Position numbers and translations under genes: made by a program | Notes under the pieces: model-generated | What the model was told of the DNA's origin: nothing | The model's input: the letters and a program-made list of their open reading frames with translations, nothing else | Database searches by the model: none | Part shown: positions 1 to 11,218 of the stretch, one piece after another | Position numbering within the stretch: the first letter of the stretch is position 1 | Layout of the letters: the number at the start of each line of letters is the position of its first letter | Assembly: GCA_933228895.1 (NCBI GenBank) | Contig: OW121858.1 | Span: 29,225,859-29,289,858, forward strand | Length of the DNA: 64,000 bases | Reading direction: 5' to 3' | Source: Platycnemis pennipes | Taxonomy: Eukaryota > Arthropoda > Insecta > Odonata > Platycnemididae

Positions 1-49
1 AATTTGGTTGTGTACAAATCGCCGATTTGAAAACCTTGGATTTACCAGT

Positions 50-560
50 AACTAGGACCGTGCGATACTACGGTATACCGCCTACGATATTCGATACATA
101 CGCGATATCTCGAAAGGAGATTAGAACGGCAGATAATGCGATATATCGAAAAGGGATATCACCATATCCCGGTATAACGATACACCCCGATTTATCGATA
201 TCCCAATGTAGAGTTCTCCCGATATAACGTATCACGATATCCTGACTTCTCGACATGTCAATTACTCTATTGTGATGCCTATTACTATGTTGATACCTTA
301 GAATAACAATATCCCGATCTCTCGATATTTCAGTTTTATATCGCTATGTTCCGGTATAACGATACACACCGATTTATCGATATCCCAATGTAGAGTTGTC
401 CCGTTATAACGTATCACGATATCCTGAATTCTCGACATGTCAATTACTCTATTGTGATGCCTATTACTATGTTGATATCTCGAAATGACGATATCCTGAT
501 ATCTCGATATTTCCGTTTTATATCGCCAAGCTAATAAATATCGACGCTTCCGCGACATAA
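50..560. repeat. CGATAT-rich repeat with internal duplication
   Basis: AT-rich DNA dense in CGATAT, GATATC and CGATATAACG words. A segment beginning at 171 (GGTATAACGATACAC) recurs at 353, a 182-bp period, with the following 110 or so bases nearly identical in both copies. Related CGATAT-rich sequence occurs at 39.9, 43.2, 44.9 and 46.6 kb, so this is one outlying block of a dispersed satellite-like family. Short ORFs through it have no coding character. Confidence 0.7.
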
Positions 561-635
561 AGCTGATATCATTGTGCGATATACAAATTACCGTATCGCT
601 CAGCTACATCCCTGGCGATAACAAATACTTTTATA

Positions 636-1040
636 TGCATTTTTCACTTGCTATGGTAGCAACGTCATTGTTGCTAAACGATTTTCAAAAATATGAATAT
701 CAGTAAAATTCAAAACAAAGAGTTGTTTTTGTGAGGGAATAGTTTAAAAGTAAGTAAGAAAATATTTAACCTATTTAAGAATACGTATTATCGGAATTGA
801 GCATGTATTCTCATTTTGTTAGTTAAGTGTGGTTAAAAAGTTAAATAAAGCTAGTAAAAAATAGAATGGGACTACAACGCGCAAAATAATAGCATGTCCA
901 TACAATTTTTGTGTAGTATGGGTGTTATCATACTGTAGACGATTTTCCATATATTGGTGTTTTCCTGTATCGTTATTTATTCATTAAATAACATACGGGA
1001 TACGGGAGTTTAATCGCGGAGTCACGGTGGAACCTCCTTA
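636..1040 (+). mobile_element. MITE family A, copy A1, 3' part only
   Basis: The right-hand 400 bp of the ~1-kb family A element (full copies at 20.8 and 30.1 kb). Recognisable segments are the AAACAAAGAGTTG block, the GAATACGTATTATCGG block and the terminal GCGGAGTCACGGTGGAACCTCC followed by TTA. The left half is missing and the preceding sequence is CGATAT repeat, so this copy is truncated. Confidence 0.75.
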
Positions 1041-1089
1041 GAATTTTTTCTGTATTCTTTATTATCTAAGTGGTTTCAAGGTACATCCT

Positions 1090-1402
1090 GGGTTTTTGAA
1101 TCTGTCGACCTTCGCGATGACTTTTGTCTTTTTTTTCGAAGTCAATCTCTTACGTCCCAGGGATGCATGCGTCTGCCGACTTCTGTCCCTAGTCGAGTGG
1201 GGTGTTCCTCAGGGAATATCATTGGCTCCGTCTCAATTTCAAACAGAGTCCTATCCTCTTACGTTTCTCGAGAAAGATTTTTAATCTGTTGGTTGCAGCC
1301 GCTAAGCGGTCTTGTTGTCTTGATCTTCGGAGACCATTCCCTATTCTATCCGTCACACCCTTAATGTAGGGAAGAAAGTGCTGTATTATTTTTTAATTTT
1401 TC
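1090..1402 (+). pseudogene. possible decayed LINE reverse-transcriptase scrap
   Basis: At 1192-1215 the + strand reads V-E-W-G-V-P-Q-G followed by I-S-L-A-P, resembling the GVPQGSxLGP motif of LINE reverse transcriptases. The flanking translation is frameshifted and no YADD box follows. Apart from this motif I recognise nothing. It lies directly left of the inverted-repeat element starting at 1406. A chance resemblance is possible. Confidence 0.25.
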
Positions 1403-2039
1403 TAAAGGCCGTTGTACACGGTACAATTTCTTGTACCAGAACTTGTTCAATGCGTTCAAATTGTATCGTGTACGAGGTGTTCGTACAATTTCTCGTACAA
1501 GAAATTGGATCTTGCTCTATAAAATTATTGGATGAAACTATTTCAAAGATCCACTCCGTAGCTTCTGCGCATGACAAGTGACGGTGGTGATGCGATCGTT
1601 TAGTATTCTTAAGGTTGGTGTTCTTGTGTTTGTGATCACTTTTATTCCTATTAGCGTGGCAAAACTTCCATTTTTGTTTTACATATCGTGATATTCTTTG
1701 TTGCTTCCATAATGTGATATTCGTCGGTCGCGTCGGAAGTATTCTATTTCTCAAAAGATGAGTAGGACACACTGACAAACATTAAACCCCATCAATGAAA
1801 TTAAGATGACGTTATTGAACCGAAAATAAATACATGCAACAGGCATAAACATGATGTTTGGACGATAAATGATGGTTATTAAAATAATCACTTGGTAAGA
1901 TTCCACAAATTTTATTTTTCCCCGACCTAGGTTTCGATTGGTTTGACAATCATTATCAAGGTAAGCGCGGAGAGTCCGCGAGCTCAATAATATCCACAAG
2001 GTGATCACGTGATCCATAGGTTGGGGCATCAATGGGAAA

Positions 2040-2119
2040 TGGGGGGGGGGGGGGGGGAGAAGAGCAGTAACTAGTTGTGACTTGGCCGGATGAGGGGGGG
2101 GAAGAATTGAGGAGATGGG
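2040..2119. repeat. G-rich tract 3' of the Penelope-like frame
   Basis: A run of about 17 G at 2041-2057 and a second G run near 2094, lying 3' of the Penelope-like reading frame. Low-complexity sequence; it may be the 3' end or the junction of that insertion. Confidence 0.6.
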
Positions 2120-3436
2120 TCAAGTTCGGGAGGAGAGAAAAGGTAAGTTCAGGAAGGGAGAGTTGTAAGGGAACATATATTCATTCAACAAATGAGCATT
2201 ATTTCTGGTAGCAGACGTTATCTCCAACTGTTCAAGGAAATCCAACTTGTGACCTTTGCACTGGGTGTGGAGCACTTTGGGGATGAAGTCACTGGTGTGG
2301 TCTTCTTCGATGAGGTGTTTGGCAAATTGGGAGCTGTAATCCCCTTTTCGTAAACAGCTATTGTGTTCTTTCACACGGGTGTGGATAGCTCGTCCGGTTT
2401 GACCAATGTAAGAGGCATCACAGTTATTACATTGAAGCATGTATACACCATTTCTGTCTGAAACGTCATACCGGCACTTTGAATTGAAAATTAGCTTATC
2501 TAAAGTATACGGGTTATAAAATGATATTCTGAGTTTGTCTTTTGGGATGTGATTAGCTATACAATTGGAAACCTTGCCAAGAAATGGGATTTTGCACCAA
2601 CGTTTTGTAGAAGTCTCAAGTTGGGAGGCAGATAAAGTGGTAATCAAACTGAGAGCTAATTTAGTTTTAACTCGTTGCACAATTTTGTTAATAATTTCGT
2701 GATTGTACCCATTGTTATAAGCAATGCTTTTTATCATGCGCAATTCTGCATTGTAATCATCAACTGACATGGGGATAGATAGTAATCTATTGATCATAGA
2801 ATAGAAAGTGGATAGTTTATGGGTTTGGTGATGGCAAGAATCGTTGGGGATTATCACATCGGAATACGTTGCTTTTCTAAAAATGGAGAAGGAATGGTGA
2901 TCATTGGTTATTTTAATTGTCAGATCTAAAAAGTTTAAAACTTTACCACCCACCTCAAGGGTGAAGTTAATAGAATCATGTAATGAATTTAAAAGATTTT
3001 TAAAAAGGTCAAGCTGACGAAGGCTACCGGTCCATAAACATAAAATATCGTCAACATAACGGTACCAGTAAGTAACATTAGATAAAAGTGGGTTATTGGA
3101 AGTAAAAAGTTTGTTTTCTAGGCTACACATAAAAATATCGGCTAAAATAGGGGAGAGAGGTGAACCCATGGATAGACCGTGGGTTTGTCTATAGATAAAA
3201 CCATTAAAAAGGAAATAATTTTGTGAAACACACAGGTTGAGCAACAACTCTAATTCGGAGATAAGCTTGGATTCGCCCTGTGCGTTTTTAACCAAATTCA
3301 AGGCTAAAGAGACGGCCTCTTTTGCCGGAACTGATGTGAACCAAGTGATTATTTTAATAACTATGCGGTTCCACCAAGTGAAGCCTGAGGATTTCCTCTT
3401 TATTTGATAAATGATGGGTTTAATGAAAGACTGCAA
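2120..3436 (-). pseudogene. Penelope-like element (reverse transcriptase + GIY-YIG), 5'-truncated
   Basis: An open frame of 438 codons with the two-domain layout of endonuclease-positive Penelope-like elements. Reverse-transcriptase motifs: SVPAKEA near residue 35, GLSMGSPLSP at 87-96, catalytic YVDD at 127-130 and LNFLDLTI at 168-174. After a linker comes a GIY-YIG nuclease domain: GVY at 330-332, YIGQTGR at 343-349, and a basic VKEH segment at 355-358. Paired cysteines (336, 339) precede it, as is usual in this group. Full-length Penelope proteins are roughly 800 residues; the N-terminal half is absent, the frame opens at TTG rather than ATG, and a stop lies a few codons upstream, so this is a 5'-truncated dead copy. 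The C-terminal 300 residues are uninterrupted, suggesting a fairly recent insertion. It sits inside the inverted-repeat element at 1406-3732. Confidence 0.88.
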
Positions 3437-3746
3437 GTAACCAATCGTATAATTTCATTTTATTATAATGCTAGGATTAATGGTAGGAAATCATTGTAAC
3501 CCAGTAACTATGGCAGTGTTTTCAAAATACTATCATCGTCGGATATCGCGATTCAGCTGTTCGACAGAAAACGATATCTGCGCATGTTGTTGGCGCACAA
3601 ATTGCACGAATATCTCTTTGATCGTGTAAGACCGTCAACCAACTTCTTGTACAATTTTATGGTCCAATCTCGCCGTTCAATTTATGGTACAAGATCTTGT
3701 ACAAGAACAAATTGTACCGTGTACAACGGCCTTAATACATTCATGG

Positions 3747-4024
3747 GGGTCGTTGTGGCCTAGTGGGTAGAGCACTGGGTTTCTCACCGGAGGGTCCCGG
3801 GTTCAAATCCCGAGGCAAGAGCTTTTGCTGGACGCCCCCATCGATTCGATTTTCTGCGTATCAGAACAACTCGTAGGAAATCGCCGGTGGTACCGCAGGG
3901 TAAGGAACTGGCCCCCCTTATACCCTTAAATGTTTGAATTTCACACGCCATTGGCTTTGTACAGGGTTAGCTCTTCCCTCATCTATCAAAAGACCAACCT
4001 TCGGGTTCAATCTCCTAGTGAGTG
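3747..4024 (+). mobile_element. tRNA-derived SINE with target-site duplication
   Basis: The 5' part resembles a tRNA with both RNA polymerase III promoter boxes: A box TGGCCTAGTGG near 3757 and B box GGTTCAAATCC near 3800. The acceptor stem does not pair (GGGGTCG has no partner after the T arm), so it is tRNA-derived rather than a working tRNA. A ~200-bp unrelated body follows. The element is flanked by AATACATTCATGG (3734-3746) and AATACATTTATGG (4025-4037), a 13-bp target duplication with one mismatch, typical of LINE-mediated retroposition. It landed exactly at the edge of the inverted-repeat element ending at 3732. Confidence 0.82.
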
Positions 4025-4037
4025 AATACATTTATGG

Positions 4038-5160
4038 CAGTAAACAATAGACGATCGTATTTTTGCGGTGATGACAGGGAGAGACGATAATACCAAATAC
4101 AATTACTGCAGTAATACTTTGTGCCCACATTTTTATGGAGGACGTGTCTTCAACGCAACACCAGCAAATCCTTGTTGGGCATATATTTCAATTTGGCTAA
4201 GTGTTTATTGGTTTAAAATACCCAAGTGCTGTGTTGAGGATGTTGTCATTTTTTACCCCGCAAACCGGAATAAGATGAAAAATTATGGCTGGCCAAAACC
4301 CATTGGGAATTTAAAATATTTATGTGAAATAATTTGAGGTGTACTGTTGTAGCTTGTTATTTTTTTACAGTTGAAATCTAAAGTATGTAAAAATCTTTGT
4401 ATCCAAGAATCTTAAAGGCCGGGAGACAATCAACTTTAAACGGGTGACGTCAGTCTTTTGTTATGTAAAGTGAATAGAGATGTCGCATGGGTGGGAGAAG
4501 AGAAACAAAAGAAATGTGACGAGCGCTTAACGTGAGACCGTCTAGTAGGTGCTTGTGAGATCTCTTTGCGTTCTTACACGGAGATAGCAAATGAAAACTG
4601 TCCAAGGACTAGGCAATAAAGGAGCCACCTATGGGAAGTTTGTTGAAGTTACAAGTGGATGCAATGACTCCTCTGAACTGAACTTTCAGTCTCGAATACT
4701 GTTAAGACTTATTTTTCTGTCTTTGGTTTTGTAGCTAAGAGAATTTCCTGACTTTTACGCAGTAAGGGAGTCAATGAATGAATAGTAATTTGAAGTTGTG
4801 TTTTAGTGAGATTTTATAGATGGACAGATAGATAGAAGAGATTTATTGAAAGCTCTGTGTACATACCCCTGAAAGCAACGGATGTGTAATGTTCATGACA
4901 TTTGAATAGATAATAAATAGAAACAAAATGAAAAGATAATGTAAAAATTACATAGAATGAAACATATCGATTACATGCTCCAAAAAAGAAAATATTTGCA
5001 ACATTTTAGTAAAAATAAGTTGTTTGATTGCTGCTGTAACAAGTAAGTATAAGATTTCAACTTGAAGATTCCATAGTCCATTGCAGTTCCAAGCATCGAA
5101 AATATAATTGACGTGACATTTTGAATTCTTAATGAGGGAATACAAAAATAAAAACGAAAT
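4038..5160. other. no recognisable feature
   Basis: AT-rich unique-looking DNA. A few open frames of up to 89 codons show no motif. No repeat shared with the rest of the window was noticed here. Confidence 0.6.
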
Positions 5161-5181
5161 ATAAAATGTAGTATAAGAACA

Positions 5182-5397
5182 GACGGTTGTGCCGGCACTA
5201 AGCCGGTTGTGATTTGTGCTCGAGTACCTTTAAGCAACTGTGATGGGGCGACCAATGCATACTTTGACGACATTAATAGAGGTGGCTTGACAATACCGGC
5301 ATCTATGGTAATTGACGTAGTGCACGGCATATGCATGCAATCGTGCAGTGCCTTATCCCAGTCAAATACGAAGAGGCTTTTCTTTCCCGTGCTGTGA
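5182..5397 (+). pseudogene. possible transposase C-terminal scrap
   Basis: The + strand stays open for about 72 codons with a protein-like stretch: a Cys-containing segment, then DDINRGGLTIPASMVIDVV at roughly 5266-5325, ending at a stop at 5395-5397. The INRGGLxxP pattern reminds me of C-terminal regions of some P-element/THAP-type transposases, but I cannot assign it. The antisense frame at 4971-5429 (152 codons, leucine-rich at its end) is probably its shadow. No start codon or neighbours support a host gene. Confidence 0.18.
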
Positions 5398-5430
5398 TTA
5401 AGGTGGCTGGTTCGGTAATCGTGAGTCATT

Positions 5431-6481
5431 GAGAACTAGTGCTCATATAATTTCAATGGCACTAAAAAATTGCTTGTAGGTGATTAAATTACACGACATT
5501 TTAACCGGATGCCCCAAATTCTCAAGTCAAATTGAAACATTGCCCTTTTTAATTTAATTATTGACATGAAACATAACATAAAACTTGACTTGATTCGGTT
5601 TCTGGCAACCTGAACGTTGTCACTGTGTGCATATCCTTTGACCTTGGAGATGTTGGTTTTACTGTAAGGATTGAAAAAGTATGTAATTTTGTGCTATGGG
5701 CATTTGCACACTTTGTAGTGACGATATAATTGTGATTAAACGCTTAAACATTTATAACATTTATTTAAACCATTTATTTAATCTCTTTTTTTTACTCGGC
5801 AACAACGCACATTCTGAAATTCGGCACTGCTGTTGTGTAGGCAATTGTTTCTGTGTTTCAGCGGTCGTAACGGTAGGTGTCGTATTCGTCTATTCTCAAG
5901 AACCATAGATTAGAGCACGAATATAACATTTTGTACAAGTAGCCTCCTTGGATTAAAGAAGAGAATTGTTCTTTCTTCTTTAATCTATGTCGAGAACTCT
6001 GTCAAGGGGACTACATTGTAATATTCGCGGACTTTGTGGTGTGATTTGTTGTGGTTTCTCGCGCGTTCGCTTTCCCTCGTCTGATTCCACGTTGCCAAAT
6101 GCACCTCAAAACTTCGCGCGCGATATTTGAAAATTTAAGGAATATTTTATTTCTTTCGTATATACGGAGGAAATAAGTCGATAACACTAGTTGATTTTCT
6201 CAGAATAGAAATTGTTGGCTAATATCCACATCATTTCAGTTTTTGGAGAAAATCTGTATGGTAGAAACGTAAATAATACATAATTGGCCCTTACGAAGCG
6301 GGGTGCGCCATAAGGCCCCATGTTAAAAAAACCTTAAATATCTCAAAAACTACACTGAAAACCCCAAAAAATTTTCTCGTAGAATTTTAGAGCATAATTA
6401 AAGGAACAAATATTGCAATTATGAAGAAAATCTATACACCTGTAAATTTCGACCCAGCCACCTTAAACATCCTTGTGGGGA
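5431..6481. other. anonymous DNA with a short hairpin
   Basis: No coding sequence recognised. At 5954-5991 GATTAAAGAAGA is followed after about 14 bases by TCTTCTTTAATC, a perfect 12-bp inverted repeat. From 6270 the sequence becomes AT-rich up to MITE B1. Confidence 0.5.
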
Positions 6482-6485
6482 TTAA

Positions 6486-7214
6486 GGGGGTTGATCCGAA
6501 AAGTGAAAGTCATGTCATTTTTTTATATTTTCAGCACTTATAGAACGTAAGTTCCTCTGTCTAATAAAGTAAAGATAATTACACCAACCCATACTCCTTT
6601 TTGCACAAATTGCATTTGAAATTACATGCGATTAACGGCGAGAGTGGCCATCACATGGGAATATAACGTTTAAAAATACCATAGTGTCATGTCATTTTTG
6701 CAAAAAACTGATACTTTATGCGTAATTTCACAAGAAATAAAATTACACGAAAAAAAGGCATCAACCCACCGTATTTTTCGATAAATCCACCAATTTCTGC
6801 GCTTATAGCAGACGAAATGCGTTAGTTGTCTTCAAGAGGCGCTGAAGTTGCTCTAGCCGAAATGTATATCGTATAAATATTATCATTACTAATGAGATAT
6901 AAAGCATATTTCAGAAAAATATTATAACATAATTTTTGATAGTAATATTCTGGTGTTATAAATTAGTAAATTCATTTAGTACATGAATTTATTTCTTTAA
7001 AGTAAATGCTGAATTGACTTCATAGTCATAGATTAAAATTATCATAAAAAAGAAATCCTTCGACTTTCCATCGTATTTCTTGTGATATTTGAGACTTTCA
7101 ATAGCTTAGGTAATTTTCTTTGTGAAGTAAGGATCACTTAGCAGGCATATACTCGTACTTGAATTAATAAGATTCCTCAGACAATTTGACTCACGCAGTC
7201 GCGAGCAAAGCTCC
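6486..7214 (+). mobile_element. MITE family B, copy B1
   Basis: A 729-bp element flanked by TTAA on both sides (6482-6485 and 7215-7218). It starts GGGGGTTGATCCG and ends CGAGCAAAGCTCC. Copies at 52802-53538 (same orientation) and 58090-58818 (reverse) match along the whole length. No transposase is encoded. TTAA duplications suggest mobilisation by a piggyBac-type or other TTAA-specific transposase; this is inference. Confidence 0.82.
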
Positions 7215-7218
7215 TTAA

Positions 7219-7959
7219 GTGAAGTACTCTGTGACCTAAAATGTACGTTTCCAGTCCAGCTAATAATGTCTACGTATATGATTACCGTTGAGAGACAATA
7301 GCATTCAAAACTGTAGGAAATGAAAAATGACCAGTAGGCCCATGTTGTAATAAATAACAAATTCTCTTTCCTTTTCCTCCGGGAATTGTACCTTGTGTTG
7401 ATCAGTCTTCCAATTAAATCCACCTGGAATGCAGGTCATTGAGATGTTTGACCACAACTGAGAATTCATATCATATGATGTTAATTTGATACAAGTGATG
7501 CTATTACAAATCAGTTTTTAAATTCAAGTTTTAGGTGAAGATTTGTACTAAGAATTTATCCTTTTGAACGCTGATTCTTTAACCTGCCAAAAATGTATTG
7601 GTTGGGTTTAATTGTTAATGTGATGTCACAAATTTTATTTACTAAAGAAATTTTAAAGTGAGTTCCTACCCTGGGGAGATCACTTTTAGTCCCAGTAATT
7701 GCATGCTCATAAAATAACTGTGACATTAAAGCGAAGGTAAATAATTTGATTACTGCTTCAGCAGGTAATGGAAACATTTGTACTTGGATGATTCCACAGT
7801 CGTACAAGTTTTTATTTCGTTAGGAATTGCTTTCCATACCGCGGTAGATCTGACGACGAACGATTTATGGAACATTCGTAGTTCTATGTGATGGTAAATG
7901 GAGATTAGATGGTTCACTCATATCAAGTCAATCGTTTACGTGAATTGTGTCCCGGAATT
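7219..7959. other. no recognisable feature
   Basis: Unique-looking AT-rich DNA between MITE B1 and MITE C1. Minus-strand frames of 105 and 83 codons show no recognisable domain. Confidence 0.5.
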
Positions 7960-8735
7960 AATGGGGAATACGCATGCAATTTGTTTCTCGAAGATTAATG
8001 ATGCACTTGATGCGAAATTTTCTCACCAGTTTAAATATACAAGCCAAATTTTTCTACGCCCACCACAAAGATTATTAAGTGATATTAAAATGTTCCCGGA
8101 AATCGACGAAAGTCACGTGACCTGAAATGCCTTCTGACGTCACTGCACGGTATAGGTTCCATATTGCTACGGAGATAGACATTTATATTTAAAAGAAAAC
8201 GAAGTGAATTTCTATTGTTTCGAGGTTTTTAGCCGTTTCGCGAACGAAACGATGGCTGAAAAAATACTTTAAAAAAAGCTCATTCCGACAATTTTATCTT
8301 GGTTGACTCTTATGGCGGAGTTCTTCTTAAAATAAAAACCAGCGATTGCATAGACGTAGTAGAAATTCTTGGGCACTAAACAGGCATTATGTAATTAATG
8401 GACGATTTGCTCGTTACCATCCATACTACGTAAATAAAAAATCGAAATACAATCGTGTATTGCAATAAACAAATGAGATAAATAAATACGTTATCGCCAA
8501 GTATTCATTTAACAACTTAACTCCTCGCATAAACAGATAAACAACGCCTATAATGATACCATACTGTGACGTCATGCGATGACGTCGTGTTTTTAAGCTG
8601 CCGAAAAAGTACAATTTTCAATGAGTAATATCTTTGTAATGCAACTTAATTCTTCAGCAAAATTTTCGCCAAGCACATTTTAGCTAATAAACTTCACATT
8701 CAAAGAGTTATAAAATATAGTGCATGTTCCCCATT
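7960..8735 (+). mobile_element. MITE family C, copy C1
   Basis: About 776 bp bounded by an inverted repeat: AATGGGGAATACGCATGCAA at the left and TGCATGTTCCCCATT at the right. Other copies lie at 13.9, 38.9, 41.0 and 56.7 kb and, interrupted, at 50.0-51.5 kb. All contain several TGACGTCA-like palindromes and no long frame. I could not settle a target duplication, so the superfamily is open. Confidence 0.78.
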
Positions 8736-8960
8736 GTTCCAGTAATGTAATCTATAGCGATGTTTCACCTGGAATACGTTGATATCATTTTCAAGTAAAA
8801 GTCTTAGTCATACCCAACCACCATCGCTGGCCAACAAAGTTTATTGGCCAACCGTCTTATAGCCAACAATCTTACTTCGTTTGGTAATTTTACTGATAAT
8901 GAATCATACGTTCGTATATGTGAGATAATTTTTGTGTTCGAAAATGTCAGTCAAACACAA

Positions 8961-9236
8961 CTAACTTTGTGTAAGCGACAAATTTGTGACTGTATATTTT
9001 ATAGTTGGGGTTTGTGAACTTTTTATCGCGAATCTCGGGTGTTTCTTGGTCATTTTGGGGTCCGTTAATTCATACATTGTTCCTGTTGACGATAAAAATT
9101 GTTTGGAGGGAAGGTAGGTTCTTGGAAAGTGAATATCCTTTTGGAGAGTAGATTTTCCCTTACCCTCAAGAACCCTTTTTTTAAAATCTTGTTGGGAAAG
9201 ACGGATCTGTTGGTTTCTAAGGTCTTCCTTCGGCAT
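8961..9236 (-). CDS. unassigned 91-codon frame, doubtful
   Basis: The minus strand is open from an ATG at 9236 to a stop at 8961. The product would be polar and lysine-rich, with no membrane segment, signal peptide or familiar motif. It lies in a non-repetitive stretch between MITE C1 and a GC-richer block and has no splice partner that I can see. It could be an exon or simply a chance frame; I favour chance. Confidence 0.12.
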   Translation of the reverse strand: MPKEDLRNQQIRLSQQDFKKRVLEGKGKSTLQKDIHFPRTYLPSKQFLSSTGTMYELTDPKMTKKHPRFAIKSSQTPTIKYTVTNLSLTQS

Positions 9237-9957
9237 CCTCGTACAAGGGTTTAAAGTGTGCGCGTACCCTTTCAGACATTCCTCCAGGCCACATAATTAA
9301 TAGCGGACCCTGACCCTTTAAACCGCCTCCTGGCTGAACCGAAACTTCCCGCTACAATCTCTTATTGTGTCCCTTTCTCTTGACCCCTTCCGACGCTCCG
9401 GGGACCCTTTGGCTGCTTAAACCCTAGTGAGAGAGTAGGGGGGAAGAAGCCCTTCTCGTTACCCTGAGACCCTTGAGAACGAAACTCCCGCATCCCTTGC
9501 CCCTTCAAGGGTTCCGATCAATAGGCAGGCGGCAGGGGGTACCCTTAATCACGCGTTCGTACCTGTGACATTGTTCACACCGGATGCCATTTGCAATGCG
9601 TCCCCATTTGACGAAATTCTTCCTTTAAACTTTGCGCATTTGTGTGTTCTAATGGGGTCGTCTAATGCCTTAAATCCCCTTCTCCATTTGACATCCTCCA
9701 TTCGACCTCCCCCATTCGACAACGGAAGACATCCATTGTTTTTGAGCGTTGAATGGGGTTGGGAAGGACGATTCTCGCACCTGCCGATATGGCGCGCTCA
9801 TGGATTGTTTTTTTTTGTTCGGGGTTTCGATGGAGATTTCGGTACCAAGGAATTTCTCCGACAGAGGGGAGAACAATCGCGCCTCCAACCCTTCCCCAAC
9901 AATGTTTCCCAACATTCGTGGAACTGAATCTACGTCTCCAACAATGCATCCGGCATT
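9237..9957. other. GC-richer block, no assigned function
   Basis: Noticeably richer in G and C than the surroundings, with many CCCTT and AAGGG words. Overlapping short frames occur on both strands, none with a domain. It ends with repeated CAACAATG words near 9900-9960. Similar GC-rich islands occur at 13.1-13.8, 28.4-29.2, 48.5-49.1 and 58.9-59.3 kb. Promoter, untranslated region or old repeat cannot be told apart by eye. Confidence 0.35.
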
Positions 9958-10258
9958 GTTGAGCTGAACAGAGTTTAAAAAAACTGTCGGTGCAAGAAAA
10001 ATACTTGATGAATATCTCCAACTCTCAATGTAAGGGAAAATTTACGCCAGAACTAACTTTATGCCCTGTTATAATAATCATATCCAAAGATGTTGGTGGG
10101 GGAATCTATTTCCGCATCTCCATATTTCAGGGGAGAATTCAAAGGGCCAAACAAAATGTCGCCATGGTAACGCCAAACAAAAACAATTTAGTGTGTGGAG
10201 TGGAAGAATCATAACATTTGCTACATGCGATGCATGGCGAAAGTTCGTTCTCGTGTAC

Positions 10259-10605
10259 ATCTCGACTTTAAGTGTGGTGACACCTTGAATTCATTGTCAC
10301 CTCGTGTATAGTTCGACCTAGAATATCTTTATAGAATCGTGGGTGGATGAACTATGGCTATTGTTACGTGCTAGAGTACAACTTGAAGTAATATAACAGT
10401 TACTTTCGGCCATATTTTAATACCGTCTATAGTTTCACCTCGTGTATAATCCGATCTCGGGTATACAACGTCAACTGCAGGTACAATATGACCTCCGGAA
10501 TCTTCCTTCGAGCCTGTGCTGGTTACACCTTGTTTATGGCTCCTAAATCTAGTACTTTTCGACCTCGAGTATAGTTCACGCCACGGTCGATATATATTCG
10601 AGACG
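10259..10605. repeat. decayed tandem words CACCTCGTGTATAGTTCGA
   Basis: The motif CACCTCGTGTATAGTTCGAC recurs in altered form at about 10300, 10437, 10525 and 10561, irregularly spaced. It looks like a very degenerate tandem repeat. No reading frame of note. Confidence 0.35.
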
Positions 10606-10618
10606 ATTGTTTCGATAC

Positions 10619-10664
10619 GAGATGTGTAATTGCTACCATTTCCATGGTAGCAATTACACATCTC
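10619..10664. repeat. perfect 21-bp inverted repeat
   Basis: Left arm 10619-10639 (starting GAGATGTGTAATTGC) and right arm 10644-10664 are exact reverse complements, separated by four bases TTCC. As RNA it would form an uninterrupted 21-bp stem with a tetraloop-size loop. No copy was noticed elsewhere in the window. Confidence 0.85.
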
Positions 10665-10809
10665 CATCCAATGGTATAGGAACGGGAAATCTTATCACAC
10701 GGCACACGGATATTCGTATGCGTATACTAAGCATCTACGCGAAGTCAACCGTATACTTATTATGTGATGAGATTCCGTTTCCATCACGTATACAGATACA
10801 AAACGTCTA

Positions 10810-11210
10810 AACGAGGTCTACAGTTTACTTATCAGGGAATTTATTTATTTAATAATTTTTTAAGTTCACCAAACATGAAAACACAACAATAGGGTAAACG
10901 TTTTTCACAATTAATCATAATTACAATCACAATACAAGAAGAACTTAACACACTAATAGTACAATTAATTACCGAAACAGTCAAGGCCGGCTGAATGTCA
11001 CATACAAAATTCTGTACAAATTTATGATGTCGCTAACATCGACAATATCTGTCCGCGAAACATTTCCTTAGGTGAGTTTATGTTTAATTCACTTGAAAGT
11101 GTATAGAAAGAGATATATATTCCATTAATAGGTACATTCATACAATAATTTCTTTTCACATTTCTTATGTAGAATGTCCTTTTTAGCCTTACTTTTTTGG
11201 CTGGGACTAA
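10810..11210. other. no recognisable feature
   Basis: AT-rich sequence between the hairpin region and a LINE-like 3' core. Nothing recognised. Confidence 0.5.
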
Positions 11211-11218
11211 AAAATCTA

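Larger units (their letters stand above)
1406..3732. mobile_element. inverted-repeat DNA transposon, TAA target duplication
   Basis: The left end (AGGCCGTTGTACACGGTACA from 1406) is mirrored at the right end (TGTACCGTGTACAACGGCCT ending at 3732). The inverted repeat continues imperfectly with TTGTACAAGA-type words inside both ends. TAA precedes the left end (1403-1405) and follows the right end (3733-3735). A 3-bp TAA/TTA duplication with GGCC-containing termini suggests the PIF/Harbinger superfamily; that assignment is inference. No transposase is recognisable. The middle is occupied by a Penelope-like fragment on the minus strand, so this is either a non-autonomous element that received a retroelement or a chimera. 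Confidence 0.65.

Noticed and set aside
1386..1778. 130-codon minus-strand frame as a Harbinger accessory protein
   Set aside because: It runs through the terminal inverted repeat and shows no SANT/Myb or nuclease motif; support insufficient.
3747..3830. Possible functional tRNA gene
   Set aside because: A and B boxes are good, but the acceptor stem does not pair and target-site duplications flank a longer element, so it is a SINE.
4971..5429. 152-codon minus-strand frame
   Set aside because: Its sense-strand partner looks more protein-like at 5182-5397; leucine-rich tail is translated AT-rich DNA.
10619..10664. microRNA precursor
   Set aside because: A four-base loop and completely perfect 21-bp stem are too short for a typical precursor hairpin; kept only as an inverted repeat.
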